Origin: Eretmocerus hayati
Taxonomy: Eukaryota; Arthropoda; Insecta; Hymenoptera; Aphelinidae
Direction: 5' to 3'
DNA length: 64,000 nucleotides
NCBI GenBank assembly: GCA_029851415.1
Contig: CM056743.1
Span: 21,242,905-21,306,904 of the forward strand
Part shown: positions 11,623 through 24,680 of the stretch, piece after piece
Numbering within the stretch: the first letter of the stretch is position 1
Layout of the letters: every line of letters starts with the position of its first letter
Made by a program: the position numbers and the translations under genes
Notes under the pieces: generated by a model
The model's input: only the letters and a program-made list of their open reading frames with translations
The model's database searches: none
What the model was told of the DNA's origin: nothing

Positions 11623-12016
11623 TTACAGAGTAATTACGCCCTTTTAAATCTTTTCAGTCAGGTACTTAAGCCCTTTTTCCAAATTCTGTTGGGCTGAGCA
11701 AAAAATTAAGCCCTGTTTTTGAAATGTTATCATAGCAGTTACGCCCTTTTAACATCTTATCATAGCAGTTACGCCCCTTTCACCGAGCCTTTCACATTCT
11801 ATATATCACTGCACTTACGCCCCCTAATCGTGCAGATGAAAGGGCGAATGGTGGTTACGCCCTTTTATCTGCCAGACGGTTTTTGGAGTCACACGAAAAA
11901 CAGATTTCGGGGAACAGATTTCGGGGGGTGGTAGATCTTGGTATAGGGGCTCAAAAAAAGCGATGTCCGGAAAAAGGGCATAATGGTGGTTACGCCCTTT
12001 TTCCACCCACCCCCTC

Positions 12017-15000
12017 AATTACACAATTGGATAGGAAGAAAATTTGTGAGCTTCATCATGGTGCGCTATAACAAGTGGTTGAATTTCATAGCAGCAATTT
12101 CAATAAGTTGGTCGAAAATGTTAACAAGTGGTTGAAGACTCTACCAACCGATTTACACTTGAGCCTCTCATTGGACGAGAACTTAAACCAATTGATTGAA
12201 TTCTCAATGAGCTGAATGAACTATCCGTTCAAGCACATGTATAGAGTAAAAACTTTTCTGAGCTGGTTGAATTTTCCCCATAAAATTTTCTACAGTGCAG
12301 AGTTAAGATAAAGAAAATTAAGATAATCAAATTTTGTTAACGTTGTATAGTCCGTACAAAACTCACTCACTCTCCACGAAGTTGAGCTTTATGCGCCAAA
12401 AATCGTTCGGATCTAGAGGAGATAATGTTTTTCCATAGTCAGTGCGGCCAAAATTTTCGAAAAGAGCCATGTCTGTATCGTCATCCAAGTTATAGTATAT
12501 CAAGTCACTGATATTTGAATTGAAAAAAATAAACTGTTCTGTTCGGAATTCTTCTTTTGAAGCACATGATTTATCTTGCTCCGTTTCAGTGTGAGGATTT
12601 GACTTGGATGATGGAAATTCTTCTGTATCGATAACGCTTGAGGGATCGTCTAACTATGTGAAAAATCAAAATATATAGGGATTTCGATGGAGTGTATCAT
12701 AGTTGAAGAGAGCAAAAGATAAAGAAATGACAAATACATAGACATAGCCATACTCATATACAGATATCGAATACAGTTGATGCACCGAGGTTGCTCTACG
12801 CAAAAGCAGATGATGAAGTCCCCCCCCCCCCCATTCCCCAAGTAGATTTCAACCCTGCACTTTCAAGTGCACGATGCGTTATCAAGTTCATTGCACCCGA
12901 TGTTTGGTCTAATACTTACGTATAAAATGATACTGCAGAGTTCTCAGCAGAAATTTTATCCCGAATTGGGCTAAATTCTCACTCCCTACTAACTAAAAGG
13001 CGCGTTTTCACCATAACACTTTCTACCTAAATCAAAGGAATTTGTTGTAAAATTTTACAGGATTCGATTCCCGAGATTTTACTCTTCTGAGAGCTTAGCG
13101 TGAGGCGCAGTTTGACACGAGATGGAACAATGTTATGCACGTTTCATCCTCCATTTTTCAAAAATTCAACACGAGGGTGATTATTTCATTATAGAAACTG
13201 GGCGAAGAAAATATGCAAAAAAGTGACTTGGAGGGAATTTATTTCAAACAAATGCCAAGTTTCAGGGAGAAAATGTGATATTTTCTTAGATATTTCTGAG
13301 TCAAGAACTTGGTTCCATGGCGGATCAATCGCGTTACTCAAGGCTTGTCTGTCTGTTGAGCCCAGAGAATTAGTTTATTTGTTCAATTTGGACCTTACTC
13401 TCCGTTCGTGGAGAACACTCCTAAAATACGAAAAAAAATCAACAATTAAAGTGGTGAAATGATGAACGACAACAAAACTTGATAACTGCAATCATACTGA
13501 TAAGCGTCATCTCAGAAACGTTCAAAAATACTCCAAACATTTTGGTTCGCAAAAAAAATTCATCATCGCACATTTTAACTTATCCTTTGAATTATCACAA
13601 CATTTTGTTTCCATGGATTTTAACAATTTTTTGGATTGGAGATGAGAAATTTTCTCATAATGATGCGTTTAGAAATTATCATTGATAAGAAGGATACCGG
13701 GTATCACCTAAAAATAAATGGTTTTGCGATCTTATTCTATATTCCATATTCATTCACAAACTGTGAGCAAAATCACAAGAAACTGCAAAACTTCTCATTT
13801 TCCATCTGATTTTTGAAGGTGTCGGAAAAATGCTTCCAAAGAATATCAAAGGACGCCCTTGTCCGACATATTAAATTCATCCTTGGATTCATTTGAAATA
13901 CCAAAAATGAATGCATTACTTAAAAATTAGTTTTATCTTGAACTTCCTGGATCGATTTCGTACAGACATTGCGTTGAATCACACCGAATGGACCGCAAAA
14001 AGATGCAGTCAGTATTCAAACGCGAGCGTCTACATATATATTTTTTGATAAGATATCAATAAAAAAAATGATTAGAATTAATCATTTGTAATAAATAATC
14101 TTCTCGAGATATATTTTTCAATATTGACACTTATCGATGACGGTCTATATCGCGGTCTCTATAATCTAACCTTCAGCACTTACTTGGAAACCATCCTCAC
14201 AAAAGCTGCAGATACATATTTATTAGGTAAGGGCCAAAAAATGGAAATTTTTAAAAATTGTTACGTCTGACGTCGCATTCTTACGTAGATGGAGAAGGAA
14301 TTTCTTTGAATTTTCTTAACAGAAATTTTAGTTTCCTGCCAGAGCCCTGAAGTTTTTCGAAAAATAGAGTTTGCTACAGTTCGTTTCTATCGACTAAAAA
14401 TCATCATACACTACGTTTTCTTATGTATTCTGGCCTGCTGGAAACGATCCTGGTGGTTTTAGAAAGCTAGGGTTCGTAAATAGTTAGCTATGAGCAGATG
14501 GCGAATAGGTTAAAACCCGTACATGCAGGTGGACGGCTCCTCAAATAAGATAAGCCATAAATTGCCCATCATCATCAACTCATAGCGAAAATTTGATGCA
14601 TTCTAGCCTCGATTCTAGCTTTTTAAAATCACCGGGAATGTTTTCATGGGTCAAAGTACGTAGGAAAACATAATTTGTAATGATTTTTGGTTCATTAGAA
14701 GGGACTTTGTGAACATTTATCAATATTTTGGAAAAGTAGCAGACCTGTTTTTCTGTTTTTGATGTATAATACTTAAGAAAAAAGCTCAACCAGTGCTTGG
14801 CACCATCAGATAATAAGTTCAAACTGAAAAGAATTCTGCACGCTGTAACTTTGATTTTAAAAATACCGTAAAAATGAAATTTTACTTTTCGGGAAACTTG
14901 AGAGCTCATCTCGGAACTTCAAATCTCCTTTTGAAAATTCTAAAAAAATGTTTCTTCATCCCAGTCCAAAATGGCAAAAATTTTGATCCCCGGCGTGACA

Positions 15001-15230
15001 ATTTTCAAAAATTTTTTTTTTCGACCACCATAATATTTGTGCATCATTATAAGAAGAAAAAACAGATAGAATTAGGGATCAATCATGGTTTTCTCACCGG
15101 CCGGCGGGGCGACAGCATAAGTAACTAAACGGCGCGCATGGCTCTTTTAGGCCTTCGCCTAACTGCACAGAACTCGACGTTCGGCAGTTGGTTTCATAGC
15201 TCCAGCCAGTCTCTCGCGCGCAGCGGTAAC
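12017..15230. other. No gene seen
   Basis: AT-rich with short frames. A C13 run lies at 12820-12832. GGTTGA/CAACC motifs recur at 12070-12280. No supported coding or RNA feature. Confidence 0.45.
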
Positions 15231-15373
15231 GAGAAGATATACAATATATTGTCCACCCAGTTTTCACCCGCGCAATTCTCGTTTCATATACCGCAGAGCC
15301 TAATAGATCATCAATCACCTCGTGCTTCAATTGGATATATTTAAAATCATCTACAAGAACAAACTCCATAATC

Positions 15374-15431
15374 ATGGCAACCATATCAAGAGGGTCAATT
15401 ATGATTAGTTTAGTTCTTCTAGCAACCTGCC
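15374..15431 (+). CDS. FAM151 gene, coding exon 1 (signal peptide)
   Basis: ATG at 15374 opens 19 residues with a hydrophobic stretch (MISLVLLATC), then a strong donor C|GTAAGT. The single leftover base joins AA at the start of exon 2 to make a glutamine codon, keeping the frame. Minus-strand frames over this exon are treated as shadows. Confidence 0.6.
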
Positions 15432-18400
15432 GTAAGTCAACATTTTTCAATTTTTCGATATATCTTTTTTCTGTACACCACGTGTGACCCATGTGTCTCG
15501 GAGTTAGTGTATACATAGATCATTCCAGAATGTTGAGTTTCTTCAAATTTTGAATTTTCGTTCGAACATTCAGAATTTTTTCAAATACGCGGATATTACA
15601 TTCGTTATTGTGTCGATTTGTGTTTTGAAAGCATTTCTAAAATTTTGAACGTATAGAATGAGCAAGGCGATGCGCGATGTTCCACATATGAAGAAGAAGC
15701 TCGGAAAGAAGAGTCGCGTGGGAATTTTCCGTTGCCGGTTCCTTAGGTACCATATACAGATCATATACAGATGTCCTTTTGTGTGGGTTTTGTGCGTGTT
15801 TGAATTTACCAATTCGTAAGATATATTGGTTTTGACCGTTTTATTAAATAACGGTTTGTGGATGTAAGCTGTGTAAACGTGTGAAATGTAAAATATATAT
15901 ATATGTAATTTAGTGCAGGGGATGCGCGAAAATTCGACAAACTCGGCGCGGGAGAGTGAGAGAGAGATGAGAAAATTCCGCAGGGGTCGCGCGTTACGTA
16001 ATTCGAAGTAAAACGGCGAATTTTCATCTATCCAGCATTCAAGCGCCTCTCCACCGTTTATATAGCTCAATTTACCCGTTTTATCACGTGCATACATGCA
16101 GAATAGAGGGCTAACAAGTTTGATTGTGTTGTGTTCGCATGCACATATGCGCATGTATTTTATAAAGAAATTCGATTACTCACACATACAGTTTGTCATA
16201 TTTTGTTTACCCTATCTTGATGGACACCTCATCGTTCGATTCACTCGATTCAAAACAATAACTGAGAATAAACGTCGCGATTCCGTGTAAGTATCTATCA
16301 AAACTTGTAAACAGATGAGTGTCGACTCGTCCAGAATTCAAAACTCTGCGGATATACCTGGCATTTTGTCATTGCAATGAAATTCTACCAGGTTGAAATT
16401 CTTGCAAGTTGAGTACATACGTTCCACGACCGTTGACAACTTTTGAAATACTTATAACGATATTTCGATCGTATAGTACCCACATTCTATACATTTTGAT
16501 GATATAATTTAGATACATGCCTAATTCCGTTGAGATTTTCAAATTGGACGAATATAATCACGCGTTTATATGTGTGTGAGCAGATAACTATATATTTAGT
16601 GCGATTCAATTTCGTATCGATAGCGATGAAATTTGAACACCACGCGCTAATTGGAGACAAGCTCATAAGTCGAAGTTTGAGCTTGTGAGCTTTTCTGGAT
16701 TTTATTCCAATTCTTTTCAACAAGTGGCTGTGGAATAAAGCTTGGTGGTGTCTTTTTTTAATTAAAAATTGTTTAATCTCTTCCCAAACAAATTAACTGA
16801 AATTCCAGTTTCGTCGCGTATTGATAGAAAAATTAGGATACCGCAATAATCATTTTTTACGCTGATGGTAAGAAATGCGAGAAGTTTTCCACCTATATTC
16901 AAAATGAAAGTTCTAAAATCGTGAATTACGCTTAGGATTCATCGTGCTTTCGAATAGAAGGTTGACGGTTGAAATTTAATTTCGCATAATTTTATATTTA
17001 TATTGCATTTCACAAATCAAAATTCGATGCGTGCTAAATTAAAAATTGGCATTTTTCATCCCGTTTACACAAAATTATGTTACAATAGTGATAATTTCAT
17101 TTTTTGGAATATCTTATGTCAGTACTTTGTTATAGAATTCTTGTGGAACTCATGTTCCAAATATTCATCCATAGCATTCAATTTTGTCAAGAATTAAGGA
17201 TTAAATTGCAATTAATTGTACTAGTATCAAATGCGTCGATTATTCGTAAATACATATATATAAATATTGACAGTAGTGTAAGGCAATGACCATATTCTAA
17301 GAAGAGACCGATTTGGCAGTGAATACTTGAATATTTATCAGCGCAAAGCGTTTGAAAAACTTGTCAAAATTTCAAGTCACGTTTTTAGGCCCGCGCGACG
17401 GAGTCAGACTATCGGCACTCGCATATCCTGTCTCGAATATGTATATTACCTAGTGTGATCCTCGTTTAGTTCGCATACTTACCATATGGGCGAATATATA
17501 TTTTTTTTCTCTTGAGCTCATGGTCTTCGAGCTCAAACGTCTGATGGTTGTAATTGTTTTAATTGCTTTTCTATGAGAAATTTGCGAAGCGAATAGCTCA
17601 GGCTTTAAATTCTTCCATTATAAGATTTGGCTCGTGATAAAAACGTTATGATTCGATTTTGCGTACTTATATCAATTGAAGGATGGAGTGTTTTGAGATG
17701 AATTGATGCCTTTTTTTCATTCGCCTGGAAAAAATTATCATGAAAAGGATGCATAGATTCCTCATGACTATCTACTTCTGTGATGTAGCGCTTTCATAAA
17801 GAAATTTTGACGAATTATCTGACTTTTTTAAAAATAGATACTTATAATATGAATCAATCATAATCATCTTTTATGTTTTGACTGAGCCAAAAAGAGGAAA
17901 AAAAAGTCAGGAAATGAATGAGATACCGGATTACATCCCTCTTAGATATAGATTTGTTGATCAACCTACAACTTTCTAATTCATTTTATATAGGAATACT
18001 TATTTGAAGAATGAAAAAACGAATTTGACACAATAGTGTTATCAAAATTTTATGAAACAAATGGAAATAATTTGAAAATTCTGCGGCCCTGATTCAAACT
18101 AATCCTCTTGCAAATTTTTTTTCATGTCTTGTATTTTGGGAAAGCTTCTTGAAGTAGGTAAGTGGTTCAGTAAATTCCGAAAATCGAAAGCCTACACGAC
18201 CAATTTCTCTAAAAAATTTCAAAAAATTTTCGCCTACTTCCCAAAAAAATTCCTCTTTTCCACAAAATTCAAACACTACAACTGAGAACAATCTCATCAT
18301 TTGCAAAAGCATTTCACCGAATCTCACTCTAAATACTCTATAATTCGATTGGCATTTTCAACACACATATGTATACCGACCGTGATTGCAATGTTTTGTC

Positions 18401-21162
18401 AACCTATCGAAATCTATATATGTATGTATCTATATCATCAAATCGCAATATCAAACACCGCAAACAATGATGAAAATCAAATCAGTATGACGTGTACAGA
18501 ATTTCTATTACCTATCAACTCTGCCAATATACGGAATGCAAAATATGAGCATTGCATACCTTAACCTGATGGGTATATTAGGGGGATGAAATAAGGGGTT
18601 GAATGAGTGTAGTTCCATCCATGATGGACGAAGTCACGCGCGCGCGTGCTTCAAATTCAAACAGTCCGAGCCGAGCCGATACTTATTAGAACGACATAAC
18701 CTATCCACGTGACTGTTAGATATACGTAAAGTACCTTCGATGATGCCTCTTCTATATTCTATGATGTACTACTGATGGGTGCAACTCCCCCCCCCCCCCC
18801 ACGGCATCCGCACGTGATATCGCCAGGTTATAAATGCAGTGCATTGTATTCATGGGTATGTCTGTGTGTGTATGTGTGTGTATAGGTTGGAAGCTGCATG
18901 CATGCTCTTTTCTCCCTTTGCGCGTGCATTTATTGATGAGCATCGGCGTATAGAGAGCTTTCAATGTATCTTCAAAGTCGAACTTGCGCTTTTGATAGAC
19001 GCCGACTTGCACGTATCGAAAGAGGCTGAGATTCAATGGAATGCTAAATTTTTTATTTTTTGCATTTTTATCATTTTTAAAATTTTAGTTTTCAAATCAT
19101 TGAATACGTTGTGTGAGTAAGTGTACGAGGGTTGCTGATCTTGAAGATGGAAATTTTCAGATTTTTAAGTGTGAAATCTCAATTGATTTCGATGGTTCAC
19201 GTCTGTCCAATATAGAATAGTCGATCCACATTTTTTTGTAATACGTAACTATGTGATTTATCCATGATAATTTTTATTTTTGGCACATTCCCGATGGAGA
19301 AAAAGTTTCATACTGAGAATTGCTCGGATGCGTTCTTCAAAATATCAATTTTTCGTCTATTTCGTGAAAATTTTTCCTATCTGAATGTTGTTTCTGAAGG
19401 AGTTTGAAGGAATTAGTCATAGATCTATTGAATCTTCAGAAGGTTACCATTTGAAACAAAAAAAAGTGAAATTTTGTTACTCTAACTCTTGAATCCCGAA
19501 CATTCGAGCTTTGGTAAAAGTATGAGAAGAAAAATTTTTGTGAAAACTCGGAATTTGGATTAATAGTTCTCTCCCGATAGACAGTATATACTCTGTATAC
19601 ACTGAATTTTCACAAAAATTCTCTACGACCAATTACTCTCGGACTTCGCTCACATATCTCTCAATAATGATGTTCGATGCAACAATAAGACCCCATTATT
19701 TCCACCCAAATCACCGAATTTTATCCCAATTAACTGAATTTTTTCATCAATTTGCACACACACACGCGCACAAGGATTGGTTCATAAACTTTCTATACTT
19801 TTGCTCAAACTGTCGTACACACACACAGACAGACATACACACACACCAGCAGAAAGATACGCCAGGCACGCCTTGTAAAGATATTCGACATGGAATATTT
19901 TGTCACAAAGGTGTGATAAAAAGTCGAGTTTAGCTTCACAGACATCATTCGCTCGTTGTGCCATACTTGGTATTACTGTTGTTTGCCCAGACGTGTAGGT
20001 ATGAACCATATGAAAACAAAACAAAAAAAAACCGTCCGTTACTCTTACTACTTATTCCAGAACATGATTTTTTCATTCTTTTAACACGTCAACTATCGTT
20101 CAAACCGCGGATAATGCAAGACGACAATAACTCTTGAAACGGACTTCTCACCATCATAGTCTCAACGACTTTCTCGCTTCGGTGCACACAAACTTCGAAT
20201 GAAATAACTATTCAATATTACATCTCCCAGGTCATTTCTCACAAACGTTCTTCCACCGTATTTTCTGAAATCTTGAATGAATTTTAAATTCAGATTTTCA
20301 TCGATGAAATTTTGATAAAATTGAATAAAATTTATGAAAACAAAACAATGAATTCTATTCAAATATTAGAAAATCATGAAAAGTTTCGCACGTTCGCAAC
20401 CTCAATATGAACACACTTTCAAAGCTTTTCAATAGAAAACTTTTCCTTTCCAATAGTTTAGAAATACCTTTCATCCAGCCCTATAAGGGAAATAATATCG
20501 AGAAAAAAAAGTCTTATCGTACGCCTGTTTTGCTCGAATATTCTCTCATACCTCACCGATATGCCCACAAAAGACTATGTTTAACCAAGAATTCCGTTAG
20601 GTCACACGCGCTGAATTTTCTGTTTATTTACTCGGTATAACGCACGCTTGAACGACTATTTTTCACAAACAGGTGGATCAGATTCTGATGAAAATTTTTC
20701 AAATATGTAGTTACAGGCACCATCCGTATGAATTTGAGAATTCTCGATAGTTCACACTCTGGTAGATTTTTTAATTGTCGCACAAGTATTTTTACTAATT
20801 AGTGGAAAAAAACAGTTAACAGATTATATCTTATGTATGTACGCACACGCTAAATGACGAATGGTTACAAATTTTAACAAATTTTATCAGTGGTATGAGT
20901 GGTATGGTATAAAACATGTGGCGATCGTTTGAATGACGGAAACTTTTTAATCAGAATGATGAATCCTTATTTGCTGACGATTGCTCTAATTTTTTTTTCT
21001 TCATACTCGTGTTGACCGATGTGATTTCTAAGTACACGTAATTCAATTATGAGTCACTTGATACGTACTATGAATTTTAGGATTCACATGTTTCTTAAAA
21101 CACGTTGACTCGTAAAATTTTATTACCCAAAGATAGAAACATTTTATTGAGACAATTAACGG

Positions 21163-21199
<37 letters not shown>

Positions 21200-24100
21200 G
21201 CGTTGCACGAACGTAGATGATTTTCTTGTGACAAAAAACTAACGATTGTTCGATAATTGTAAGAAATATTTGCAGTAGCTAACGATAGTGATTACCGGCA
21301 AGATGATCTTCTCGTACGTTACGAGAGAAGAATATAGTGTGAATTTGAACAAGAGTAGTGCGAATCGGAGAAGCTAATAAAGTGACGAGATGCTTACTGC
21401 CACGTAATACAATAATTGAGTCTAAAAAAAATTGAATTTTACAAAGTACTGGTCTCAATTAATCTAGTGAGATATTCCAATCAACTCATTCTTGCTAATA
21501 AAGTCGTCATTTGTTGAATTACAGGAAAACTGATTCATGTTAGAAAACCGTTACGATTATTGAATTTATTCTTCATCGGAAATTCCTGCGAAAAAAATTA
21601 TTTACTCAAGTGTACCAGCAAGTTTACTCGATACATTCGTCATATTATCATCAGTATTTTCCTGATTCTTGAAACCGCTAAAAATTTTAAGGAATTGGGT
21701 CGAAGGACGTTATCCAAGTGCTCAAATTTTTTCGTCCCACCCACATCAGGAAATAAAATCCTGTAAAATTCGGTCAATTTAGCAGCTTCCGAGGTTGAAT
21801 ACGTTTTTTCAATGTGATGAGCAAAAAGTTGAAAAGCTTAAATCTGGCTACGAGCCGAGAATACATTTCTCAAACGGTAGCCGTGGTGGTAAAGTGACAT
21901 GTGATGGTCGATTCGAAAAAAAAACGGAATACTTTGACTATAATACTTTACTACTAACGACAAAATCGTAATGGTATTACTTACTTTGGAAAGCAGCGCA
22001 AATCGACTCGAGTTCTTTTGAGCAAAAAAAGTATTACAATGCAAGCGTGCGGAACCAACAAAGTATTTCCGATTGCAGTTTTTTTTACCCCACTCTTCAC
22101 TTCAGGCATGCGGGGCTATTCGAGCGAATCGGAAGTGATTGAACTGGTCAGCAGTATGAGGGACTTTAGCGGTGACAGTGTATTTGTTTAATAGTGAATT
22201 TTCATCTGAATGGCTGTTCCAGACGAGGTCAGGCTTCGGATTACGGAAATTGAATTTTCGGTACTTTGGTATTCCTTGAATGAGCCTCTGGAGTATTTTT
22301 GAACCGCTTTATATACAGTGTGAGCCTATTATTTCCACGTTTTTGTGTTTCGAGATGAAAAAATGAGCTACTATTTTTGGCTGCATCTCAGCCTTTCACA
22401 AAATAAGTCCAATATTTGCAAATATGTTACTTCATCAGCTTAAAGAACATATAGTTCAATAGAACGTCGTTCAATTCAAATGCACAAGATCGATTTTTCT
22501 ATGAACTTTTACAAATAATAAACAGGGTTCCTAGCGATCATGGAAACCCTATGGCAATCCTGAAAATATCCTGGATTCTGATTTTAAGGTTAGGGTTAGA
22601 AAACTTGAAAACTAGTCGAATTGGGTTGAAATCCTGAGTAATTGGCGGAATCCTGGAAGAATGAGCACCCGCGATTTCACGTGATTTTTGATGATTATCA
22701 TAAATTTATCCTGGTCGTTTTCAGAAAACTCGAAGAAGACACAAGATCATCATTTTTTCGAGTTGCTAGTTGCTTATTGTCGCTGTTTGTTTAGACCATT
22801 CAAAAAAGTATCCTGGAAAATCTGGAAAACCCTAGAATTTCATTCAGACATTGAGCTAGACACCCTGATGGAGAATTTTCCAAACCCCTTCTGGTGAATT
22901 TACAGTGCAGATTGCAGCCTTATAATTTTTGGAGAGACGGTTATCGGCCAGGCAACCGAAATTATTTCTGAGGAATGTTTCAACGAAAGTATTTTCTTCA
23001 TTAATTGTTTACCTAAACTGAGAATCTGATAACATTTAATCACACGAAGTAGACGGATTTGAACAGAATATCGTTTTTTTTTCGATGATTAGCGGTCATT
23101 CAACTTTTCAACTCAGGTTCAGAGTATAAATATGTAGTGTGGCACAATGGCTATTTGTTAGATGTTCATCTTCCAGTTCTTCGATACTTTCGGTCATGAT
23201 TCTTGCTTGCCAATGTATAGAAATTTGTAAGAGATTGTGAAGCACCACTTGGTTTTTTCATCATTTTCTGTGTAAATTTTTCAAAAATCCCGGATCGATG
23301 AATGATTTGGTGAATTGTCACAATATCAAAAAAATTCTCACAAAAAATTGTTAAGGAATGGAAAATCTGCTTTGAATCTCTACTCAACCACATCGAGTTT
23401 AACAGCACTTCAACCACTGGCTAGCCATATGGCACACCCTTCTAAATTCGTTCTATTTTCTCGATTTTCTTGTGATGAATGATATAAAATTTACCTTCAT
23501 ACTCTCTGACCCTTGTAAAATCAGTACAAATAACATATTTTAAGATTTGAAAAACACTCATTTTTTCAAAAGTTTCGGGAAAAGTCCTATGCTTCATATT
23601 CCTATCCTATGTCTTCTTTTTGAGCTGATGAGAAAAAATTGAAAAACTTCGAAAACACTGTATCAATTTTTCGTCAGCTCGCTTGGGAAATTATTATTTT
23701 TTTTGGAAGTAGGCTCTACCTGAGTAATTGGAACTTGATTCAGAGAACTTTTTTCAGAAATGAATATATATTCCAAATTCCATCAATGATGAATATCAAT
23801 TACCTATTCCGTGTGATTTCGAAATACAATTTCTCTCCAACTGTGCGGTTACAGTGCATTTGGAAGAATGAATTTTCTCTTAAGTTTTTTTTTTTCCTCA
23901 AAAGAATGAATCCACTTTGCTCTATTCTTCAGGACAATTGTAATTCCACGTGTGCCACATGGCCACCACGTGGTCAATCATAGAATATAATATAACAAGT
24001 GTTCAGAAAATCTACCAAACAATCTTCAAACCTTCACAAACAATGTCTATATCGAAATTATTAACAATTTCAACTTCTCAAAAATCACCAAGACTCTTAA

Positions 24101-24381
24101 TCCAAATTAAACTAAAATACATGAGAAAAAAACCACCTCGATTGTTCTATCCCTTTAAATGTTGACGATCAATGGCCGACTCTCGTTTGCAGCCTCCCAG
24201 AAATAATATATATATACCTAGATCCCAGGTACATCGTCGCGCGCACCACCCTCTCTTCATTTTACTTTTCTCCCTTTCGGCATTCAAAATTTTTCCCTCC
24301 AGAACCAAGTCAAGCTTTTCTCCTGGATATAATACAAAAATTTTTCGTCGTTCAAACAAATACATAGCAGCCTAGTATTAT

Positions 24382-24434
<53 letters not shown>

Positions 24435-24631
24435 TTGAATAGATATAGGCTCAAGAGGCTCGACAATCGACGCGATGTACTTATATAGAGGGTGGTTTGA
24501 ATTTGAGAGATCGATCGGCTTCATAGCCCTGAGAAGAAGAACGAGAGGAGGCCGTTATACTGGATGCTGCGCCAGAATTTTCATTTATCGTTCACAATGC
24601 GCGCCTACCTATACATCTATACAATATTTAC

Positions 24632-24680
<49 letters not shown>

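Larger units (their letters stand above)
9795..12016. mobile_element. Unnamed DNA element family, copy A (nested host)
   Basis: Inverted termini rich in GGGTGGGTGGAAAAAGGGC lie at 9795 and 12016. Flanks are GATT on the left and AATT on the right, compatible with a decayed 4-bp duplication. Many TTACGCCCTTTT-type motifs lie inside the ends, mainly 11630-12000. It is a reversed relative of 50573-51520. The extra length is explained by three insertions: a hairpin near 10275-10454, a Transib element at 10557-11429 and a MITE at about 11440-11622. Confidence 0.75.

Noticed and set aside
13223..13462. 79-residue plus-strand frame
   Set aside because: Short, no domain, no neighbouring exon in phase.
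15094..15516. Minus-strand 140-residue frame
   Set aside because: Overlaps FAM151 exon 1 on the other strand and has no recognisable domain; exon 1 has better support (signal peptide, donor, phase).
15570..16154. Minus-strand 194-residue frame
   Set aside because: AT-rich, Tyr/Phe/Ile-heavy, no recognised domain, no splice context.
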